A stretch of DNA of 50,034 bases from Acanthaster planci. Lineage: Eukaryota > Echinodermata > Asteroidea > Valvatida > Acanthasteridae. The notes beneath the pieces were generated by a model. It searched no databases. It saw only the letters and a list, made by a program, of their open reading frames with translations, and was not told the DNA's origin. The number at the start of each line of letters is the position of its first letter. Within the stretch, counting starts at the first letter, position 1. Positions 45,101-50,034 of this stretch are shown here, in pieces. The translations under genes and the position numbers were made by a program. The stretch covers positions 1-50,034 of the forward strand of contig NW_019091641.1 of assembly GCF_001949145.1 (NCBI RefSeq). Reading direction: 5' to 3'.

Positions 45101-48100
45101 GATCTGATGATAAACAAGAATTAAGAACTCAAGTTAACTGATTTTCTCTTTACATTACCAGTGTTGTGCTATGCACAGAGCCTTTAGAACAGTAACAGGA
45201 AAGCAGCCAGGTTTTGTTGATATACCCTAATCTGACCTTGCCAGTAATGCGGAGTATTTTGATATTTTGCCTAGTCTTGCTAGAGCAAGCTTTTTACATC
45301 CAATTTCTCACGAAGTGATGTGCTATGAAATTTATGAAGTTCCCATTCCTATTAATATACATGTATGTTGGGTTTATATGACCGCTGCAAAACTCTACTA
45401 TTTGTCTGATTTCTTTTTCAATTCAAAGAATCTCTTGTAACTCTGCCTAAAATAAGAAGCAAATTTTCTCTAAAACATGTAGTTGGGTATGTGACAGGAG
45501 GTAATACAGATTTATCAGAATTTAAGAACTGTCAAGAAAATCCTTAAATGTTAATGTGGTACTTTCTGACATTTTTTCAAGTTAAGTGCATCTCCAGGGA
45601 ATTAACACTCAGCTGAATTTTTGCTGGATGTCACTGTTTGTTACTTTACAGAATTTTTTGAAACTGAAACTGTTCACAAAGGATCAACAGCATCAAGCAC
45701 TATAATGTACAAGTACCAATACTTAACTTGATGAATTTGAAGTTTTTGAATAAAGAGGTCTGGAACACTGCAAGAGGGAAGTTGAGAGAAATGTTGAAGG
45801 GTGCTGCTTTGGGGGTTCTATTACAGTTGGTTGTAAAGGAGGAAATAGTCAATTCACAGGTTAACTTTTAGGCTAAAAATCCCCGCATATTTAGTTTACT
45901 GGGCATGAATAGCTAGTTCGAAATTTTTAAGCAAAAATTCTCACTTCATTAAAGTTCATTCATGATTTCTGTTTAGGTTGAGGACCATTAACCCTTTTTG
46001 AAGCATGGTGGACACAAGAGGAAGGTGCTATATAAAGTGGGTACATATTTAGTAAACCCAACAGATTTTTCCCAAACCAAATAGCGCCCTCCTATCATTT
46101 CTGCCACACCTCAAATTAATAAGCTAATGTGTATTATGATACTTATAAAAGGTGAACATACCGAAAATGTCACAGGTACTCCCAGTGTAGAGAAACAGGC
46201 AGGTACAGGTGAATGAGGAACGTTGAACAGAGCATGTACCTCCATTCATGCAAGGACTGAATTGACAAGGATCTGAGGATGGAAAGGAATGTAAGGATTC
46301 AAGTAGAGCGATTTTCTTCTTACACTCAAAGTGATGCATGGAACAGCGGAAGTTTTGATGAGGAGTCAATTCACAGCTACCGTAGGAAGCAAAAAATCCT
46401 AGCATAATAAGTTTACTAAGTGCACAATGCTGTTCTGTATAGCTCTTCATAAAGTGAAAAAAGTCAAGTGGTTGAATAGACCTTGGTATTATACAATACA
46501 ACGTGAACACAAAATGAATGTTTCACATTTACATCTAGAGAGGAAGGCAGCTCCAAATGAATGAGGAATCCCAATAAGGCTTGTATCTTCATTCATGTAA
46601 GGACTGGAATAACAAGGGACTTTATGATGCATGGATCCATCAAGAAAGTGACGAGACAGCAGTAAAAAAAACATCTAGTTTTCAATAGAAAAGATTGCAG
46701 ATCCTGGAGGACATGTTGCATCTCTGTTAAAGGCTATTCACCAGAAACTATCACTTCATAAAACTCAACAAAAAAACCATAGAAATTTGTTTCAAACGTT
46801 CACAAAAGAATTCCACAGTGGTTAAAGGCCATGTCTGTTAATGATAATACATAATTACGCAAAGTGAACATACTGAAAATTTCACAGGTATTTCCAGTGT
46901 AGGGATACAGACAGGCACAACTGTGGCTGGAACCTTGATAACTGCATGTACCTCCATTCATGCAAGGGCTGGACAGACACGGATCTGATGAAAAACAAGA
47001 GTTAAGTCCAAGAAATCAATTTAGTCAGTTTTCTTATTATTAAGGCTATGCAGAGTCTGAGTGTCATCCTTCATTAAACCAATGGTTTAATGGCTCCAAA
47101 ACAACATGGCTCCAAAACATGTGATATGCGAGCATGCAAAGCCAATGAGAGTCAACTTTAGAAATCAAGATGCCTACTCAGGGTCAAAACATCATGCAGA
47201 CTTAAATTTTCAGAATTTAAGCTAATTAGTAACAGGACATAAACACCCACACGCATGTGGCCTTAATTTCACGTAAGTCAAATAACTTGAGCAAATTTTC
47301 CTCTTTGTGCAATGATTGATGCAACTATTTACAACAGCATCAATTTTCCTTTGCATTGTTAAACCAAGCCACTGTGTTTAAGCACTGCATTGTGGAATAT
47401 TTCCCAAAGTAACTGGGTCAGCAGTCACTTACTTTGGCCAGTCCTTTGGCCAGTAAACATGAAACGTCACATGAGTGTTAAATTATCAAGCTTATCCGAG
47501 TATTGAAAAAGAGAGGGGGGAGTTATTGAACACGCTGGAAGTCAAAGAGTTTGCTGTCAAAACCTATACACCATAATTTACACAACATACAGCCGCGGCT
47601 TATACATTGATTCTCAGGCAGAAAAATGTGTCTCTGTGACTTATACACCGGGTGGCATTTACGACAAACTTAGAAGGATAAAATCAATCACAAAAGCCAC
47701 TGCCGGACAATGCGTACCACGTGTAGGTGGCGCAGTCTTGTTTCATGGGTTGCCGTTTACAACTGATAACTCAAACCTCAGAGAATAAATAAAAATTCAA
47801 GTTACCTAGATGTTGTTATTAATACAATTCCCTGAGTCATGAAGTTGGAGAACACACACATGACATGTATACGTAATCATTAACTTTCCTTGCTCTGCTA
47901 TGGCAACTTTTTAGTGATTATTTTCCTGCTTTTTTTCACTAAAATTTTTTTTAAGACTGTAACCTAAAGATTTCTTTCTACCATTATATAAAATCAAATT
48001 TCTTCAATGGGGTGGCACAGACATCCCAATTTCTTTTTACATAAAAATTGACCGCTTCAATGGTGTACCTCCGTGTGGCAGATCTTTTGTTTTTTCGCAG

Positions 48101-49791
48101 ATCGCGTTAAGCATGACATGCCACAGAATTTCAGGGTTTTTTCACTTGGGTTGTCTAATGACAACACTTTCTATGGTCACATGGTTATTGAAAAGAGTCA
48201 GCGATTTGGACTGTCCGTGAATGGGTCTGCGGTAGCAATCAGGCTAGCCTGAAAACAGGGTTTGCATGATTGCAGTGGTGAGTGCAATGGGTGTGTGCCA
48301 TGCTGTGTGCAGTACGCACGCAACACAAGCAGTTCCAGTGTGATGACTCAAACTAAGTTCTCACAGTGTGTTTTTCATTTCTGAAACAATTTAGCGTTTT
48401 TTGGGGTTTTTTATCGGTGCCAAAAAATCCTCAAGATAACTTGATGTAGTGTTGTGGGCAGTTACAGAGGGTTTTAAATATTTACATAAAAGCCTATTCT
48501 CTTGGCAAGTAGTCGGCCTACAAGCAACAGCAACAGAACGGTTTAAAAGTTTTGGGGTGGGGCAAGTCCCAGCCATTAGACTGAAAAGAAAACAACTTAT
48601 GAAGTTGCAGTGTACATGTACCTCCAATGGCTGGTAGGCCTATCAATTGGGGGGAGGAATAACCAATTTTTTTTTAAAGATGGAGGGGAACAATGGCACC
48701 CCCAGCCCCCCATTCTGCCACCGGTGCCTACAAGATAAACGATGTTTCGATTTAACTGACTTCAAGTTACTGAGATTTTATTGTACGTCCCCAACTGCAT
48801 ACGTTTTGCTGCCCTCCCCCCGGAAAAAAGCAAATGGCTCTATGACATTTTAATCAGGAAATCTTACTTCATACAAACTTTCTAGTAGATAAATATACAC
48901 ATGCTGCAACCAATTACATGAATAAAGTGAACATACCGTAAGTTTCACAGGTCATTCCAGTGAAGACAAACAGGCAGGTGCAGCTGAATGAGGATCCTGA
49001 AACACTGCATGTACCTCCATTCATGCAAGGACCAGGATTACATGGATCTGATGATGAGTGACGAGTTTGAATTCAGCTGGCGTAAATTGTTTATTCTTTA
49101 ATTAAGGTGATCTCTAATCTCGCATACAAACTTCCTAGTAGATAAATATACACATGCTGCAACTAATTACATGAATAAGGTGAACATACTGTAAGTTTCA
49201 CAGGTCATTCCAGTCAAGACAGACAGACAGGTGCAGCTGAATGAGGATCCTGAAACACTGCATGTACCTCCATTCATGCAAGGACTAGGATAACATGGAT
49301 CTGATGATAAATAAAGAGTGACGAGTTTGAATTCAGCTGCCAAAATTGTTTATTCTTTAATTAAGGTGATCTCTAATGAAGCTGGAAGGGCAGTAATATG
49401 GTGGTGTTGTGCCTACCACAAAAGTTTTAAGTTAATGAGGCTAAAGCGCTGCGGTGGATACAAAGTCAAATAAGCATATGCATACATGTATATTTCAAAA
49501 AAATTCCTTTTATATAACAACCCTCCCTGTAATCTCTGTTTAAAAAAATACATTCCTTTTTCATGTGCCTTAAACAAACCACGTCATTATAACTTCAAAC
49601 AAAAGTTACAATTTTGTTAAAAGGTTTCTGCAACGGATGATGATGACAGAAGTTGTTATCTGTTTACTTAGTGAACTTACTTGAAGCTTCACAAGTACTT
49701 CCAGTGTAGCTAGGCAGGCAGGTGCAGTAGAATAAGGATCCTGAGACACTGCATGTACCTCCATTCAGACAGGGACTGGGAGCGCATGGGT
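29940..49791 (-). CDS. RPTP-B: receptor-type protein tyrosine phosphatase with EGF-array/Ig/FN3 ectodomain (5' end outside window)
   Basis: Minus-strand gene with 27 exons in the window: 49791-49681, 49300-49190, 49047-48937, 46984-46874, 46272-46162, 45103-44993, 44780-44670, 43944-43672, 43058-42684, 41879-41777, 41182-41118, 39610-39333, 38955-38865, 38345-38269, 38061-38025, 37739-37642, 37277-37152, 36720-36563, 35797-35662, 35165-35034, 34625-34526, 34011-33932, 33173-33039, 32365-32237, 31088-30943, 30749-30614, 30125-29940. They join in frame to a TGA stop (1211 residues plus a split first codon). Domains: seven EGF-like, Ig-like, FN3, transmembrane helix, D1 with all catalytic motifs, D2 lacking the WPD aspartate, and a tail with YENM and YQNV. 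It lies upstream of RPTP-A on the same strand, about 2.8 kb from its start codon, and shares its exon structure, so the pair arose by tandem duplication. The signal peptide and further EGF exons are expected to the right of the window. Confidence 0.88.
30614..30749 (-). CDS. RPTP-B D2 P-loop exon
   Basis: 136 nt, phase 2 to 0. Completes HCIDGQNRSG, keeping C-x5-R with an altered loop; continues [28 protein letters not shown]. Same length and phase as the D1 P-loop exon. Confidence 0.9.
30943..31088 (-). CDS. RPTP-B D2 degenerate WPD exon
   Basis: 146 nt, phase 0 to 2. [20 protein letters not shown]: the general-acid Asp of WPD is Val. SSILVHC ends at the retained P-loop cysteine. Donor TGCAT|GTGAGT. 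Confidence 0.9.
32237..32365 (-). CDS. RPTP-B D2 CPQYWP exon
   Basis: 43 codons, phase 0-0. [33 protein letters not shown]. CxQYWP is typical of D2. Confidence 0.9.
33039..33173 (-). CDS. RPTP-B D2 central exon
   Basis: 45 codons, phase 0-0. [40 protein letters not shown]. The [16 protein letters not shown] motif is the D2 form of the PTP core. The RPTP-A counterpart is outside the window. Confidence 0.9.
33498..33671. mobile_element. Foldback MITE in RPTP-B intron
   Basis: 174 bp, arms of about 75 bp: TCACAATTGTGCGCCACCAA on the left against TTGGTGGCACACTATTGTGA on the right, extended by GAGTTTGCAA/TTGCAAACTC and TTGGCCAA. CpG-rich core. Between the D2 exons at 33173 and 33932. Confidence 0.7.
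33932..34011 (-). CDS. RPTP-B D2 YINA exon
   Basis: 80 nt, phase 1 to 0. [26 protein letters not shown]. Acceptor CATTACAG, donor GAT|GTAAGG. Confidence 0.9.
34526..34625 (-). CDS. RPTP-B D2 degenerate KNRY exon
   Basis: 100 nt, phase 0 to 1. [33 protein letters not shown]. Phe replaces the KNRY tyrosine. Confidence 0.88.
35034..35165 (-). CDS. RPTP-B D1 end and basic linker
   Basis: 44 codons, phase 0-0. [38 protein letters not shown]. The donor GAG|GTTATT is weaker than the GTTAGT of RPTP-A. Confidence 0.9.
35662..35797 (-). CDS. RPTP-B D1 P-loop exon
   Basis: 136 nt, phase 2 to 0. Completes [10 protein letters not shown]; then [22 protein letters not shown]. Identical in protein to RPTP-A exon 19. 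Confidence 0.93.
36563..36720 (-). CDS. RPTP-B D1 WPD-loop exon
   Basis: 158 nt, phase 0 to 2. [18 protein letters not shown] carries the intact WPD loop; the exon ends at PYLIHC with the catalytic Cys. Confidence 0.93.
37152..37277 (-). CDS. RPTP-B D1 KCxxYWP exon
   Basis: 42 codons, phase 0-0. [33 protein letters not shown]. More diverged from RPTP-A than the neighbouring exons. Confidence 0.9.
37642..37739 (-). CDS. RPTP-B D1 DFWKMVW exon
   Basis: 98 nt, phase 1 to 0. [33 protein letters not shown]. Confidence 0.92.
38025..38061 (-). CDS. RPTP-B D1 micro-exon
   Basis: 37 nt, phase 0 to 1, [12 protein letters not shown]. The intron flanks (TTTTTCAG and GTTAGTATTACTACC) are also shared with RPTP-A. 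Confidence 0.9.
38269..38345 (-). CDS. RPTP-B D1 YINA exon
   Basis: 77 nt, phase 1 to 0. [25 protein letters not shown]. Donor AAG|GTGAGA. Confidence 0.9.
38865..38955 (-). CDS. RPTP-B D1 KNRY loop
   Basis: 91 nt, phase 0 to 1. [29 protein letters not shown]. Acceptor TTATTAG, donor GCAT|GTAAGA. Confidence 0.9.
39333..39610 (-). CDS. RPTP-B D1 start
   Basis: 278 nt, phase 1 to 0. [60 protein letters not shown]. Highly similar to RPTP-A exon 12. Confidence 0.9.
41118..41182 (-). CDS. RPTP-B juxtamembrane exon
   Basis: 65 nt, phase 2 to 1: [20 protein letters not shown] ending in D. Donor GACC|GTGAGT. RRQS is a basophilic kinase-type site (inference). Confidence 0.83.
41777..41879 (-). CDS. 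RPTP-B transmembrane exon
   Basis: 103 nt, phase 1 to 2. [30 protein letters not shown], then PRLR. The hydrophobic run of about 26 residues is a single transmembrane helix. Donor CTTCG|GTATGT. It is shorter than the RPTP-A exon by 60 nt on the outside. Confidence 0.87.
42684..43058 (-). CDS. RPTP-B fibronectin type III exon with Ser/Thr stalk
   Basis: 125 codons, phase 1-1. [44 protein letters not shown] are FN3 strands B, C and F; the end ([19 protein letters not shown]) is an O-glycosylation-type stalk. Same order and similar length as RPTP-A exon 9. Confidence 0.9.
43672..43944 (-). CDS. RPTP-B Ig-like domain exon
   Basis: 91 codons, phase 1-1. Starts [10 protein letters not shown], includes [20 protein letters not shown], and ends with [18 protein letters not shown]. 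The two cysteines flank the domain rather than sitting in strands B and F, so an Ig-like fold is a positional and pattern-based guess. Confidence 0.75.
44670..44780 (-). CDS. RPTP-B EGF exon 7
   Basis: 111 nt, phase 1-1. [36 protein letters not shown]; acceptor CCACCAG, donor TTTTG|GTGTGT. Last EGF before the Ig exon. Confidence 0.87.
44993..45103 (-). CDS. RPTP-B EGF exon 6
   Basis: 111 nt, phase 1-1. [36 protein letters not shown]; donor TTTAG|GTATGT. It lacks the usual Tyr/Phe-Thr-Gly at the last loop (GLVGN). Confidence 0.86.
46162..46272 (-). CDS. RPTP-B EGF exon 5
   Basis: 111 nt, phase 1-1. [36 protein letters not shown]; donor TTTCG|GTATGT. Confidence 0.87.
46513..46622 (-). pseudogene. 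Decayed EGF pseudo-exon of RPTP-B
   Basis: The strand, spacing and sequence match the 111-nt EGF exons on both sides, but the acceptor AG is lost (CATCATAAA instead of CATCAG), the NGG codons read as a stop (ATGAATGA), TGC codons are mutated, an in-frame TAG is present near the fifth cysteine, and the donor reads TTTGTG. The splicing of the neighbours skips it cleanly in phase 1. Confidence 0.75.
46874..46984 (-). CDS. RPTP-B EGF exon 4
   Basis: 111 nt, phase 1-1. [36 protein letters not shown]; acceptor CATCAG, donor TTTCA|GTATGT. About 2 kb of intron with no recognisable content separates it from the previous exon. Confidence 0.87.
48937..49047 (-). CDS. RPTP-B EGF exon 3
   Basis: 111 nt, phase 1-1. 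[36 protein letters not shown]; donor TTACG|GTATGT. Confidence 0.87.
49190..49300 (-). CDS. RPTP-B EGF exon 2
   Basis: 111 nt, phase 1-1. [36 protein letters not shown]; donor TTACA|GTATGT. Near-identical to the next exon including flanking introns: a recent tandem duplication. Confidence 0.87.
49681..49791 (-). CDS. RPTP-B EGF exon 1 (in window)
   Basis: 111 nt, phase 1-1, one Notch-type EGF repeat: [18 protein letters not shown], then [17 protein letters not shown]. Spacing C-x4-C-x5-C-x8-C-x-C-x8-C. Further EGF exons are expected to the right. Confidence 0.87.
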
Positions 49792-50034
49792 CTAATGATG
49801 GAAGAAAACTACATTACAACGCACATCAGTCCCGTTTATTAATTGACGGAACTTGAACAAAATGCACCAAGCCTTCATAATATAAAGTCAACTAATACGG
49901 TGCTGCTTGTACCAAACTGAGTAAATGACAGATGGAAAAGATACAAACATTCCAGGAAAAAAAAGTTGTTTAGCTCAGCAAAAATGTATGTTTGATATAT
50001 AAAGGCAATACAAAAACAGACCAGCAACACAATT

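Larger units (their letters stand above)
48867..49375. repeat. Tandem duplication containing EGF exons 2 and 3 of RPTP-B
   Basis: Two copies, about 253 bp apart, are similar through both exon and intron (GTAGATAAATATACACATGC and TTTATTCTTTAATTAAGGTG in each). The duplication includes the full exon with both splice sites, so it extends the receptor by one EGF repeat. Confidence 0.8.

Noticed and set aside
1-50034. CRISPR arrays, operons or bacterial-type genes
   Set aside because: The spliced exons with domain-level phase symmetry show animal nuclear DNA; the only short tandem repeat array is the EGF minisatellite.

Overview
The window is animal nuclear DNA. It has many short coding exons in consistent splice phases, introns of about 0.2 to 5.6 kb, AT-rich non-coding sequence full of the palindrome TACATGTA, and many fragments of transposable elements. 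The style suggests a marine invertebrate. An amphioxus-like deuterostome is my first guess, from inference only; the sequence does not prove the species. There is one 629-base assembly gap (16322-16950) and a single N at 30456.

All convincing coding sequence is on the minus strand and belongs to two tandem, head-to-tail receptor-type protein tyrosine phosphatase (RPTP) genes, here called RPTP-B and RPTP-A. Neither could be matched to a named gene. RPTP-B (right, 29940-49791) enters from beyond the right edge and ends at a TGA at 29940. I joined 27 exons by eye: seven 37-residue EGF-like exons, one Ig-like domain, one fibronectin type III (FN3) domain, a transmembrane helix, an intact phosphatase domain D1, a degenerate phosphatase domain D2, and a short tail with two tyrosine motifs. 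RPTP-A (left, 27150 down to 357) has a complete 5' end with a signal peptide and leaves through the left edge inside D2. Its 22 exons read: signal peptide, Ig, Ig-like, four EGF-like exons, Ig-like, FN3, transmembrane helix, D1, start of D2. The joined exons stay in frame throughout: 3462 nt for A, and 3636 nt plus a split codon for B.

Exon lengths and phases from the transmembrane exon through the start of D2 match between the two genes except in the membrane-spanning and juxtamembrane exons, so they are tandem duplicates. The ectodomains have diverged. RPTP-A has Tie-receptor-like Ig/EGF/Ig/FN3 architecture, while RPTP-B carries an array of Notch-type EGF exons that is still duplicating and decaying. 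D1 keeps every catalytic motif and should be an active tyrosine phosphatase. D2 of RPTP-B has lost the WPD aspartate and the KNRY-loop tyrosine, so it looks like a regulatory pseudophosphatase domain.

Non-coding sequence by region: 1-9000, phosphatase-domain introns with a decayed tRNA-related element (about 3990-4090), two copies of a dispersed repeat (5539-6430) and a foldback element (6623-6753). 9000-17400, ectodomain introns with a third copy of that repeat, a 297-bp tRNA-like element (13674-13970), a palindrome, and an EGF-exon minisatellite interrupted by the gap. 17948-23576, a large intron holding Penelope-like and CR1/Rex-like reverse transcriptase remains and an LTR-like block. 23889-27092, first intron of RPTP-A with a 969-bp hAT-type element and two inverted repeats. 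27151-29939, the intergenic space with the RPTP-A promoter region and RPTP-B 3' sequence. 29940-50034, RPTP-B introns, mostly featureless apart from a foldback element at 33498-33671.
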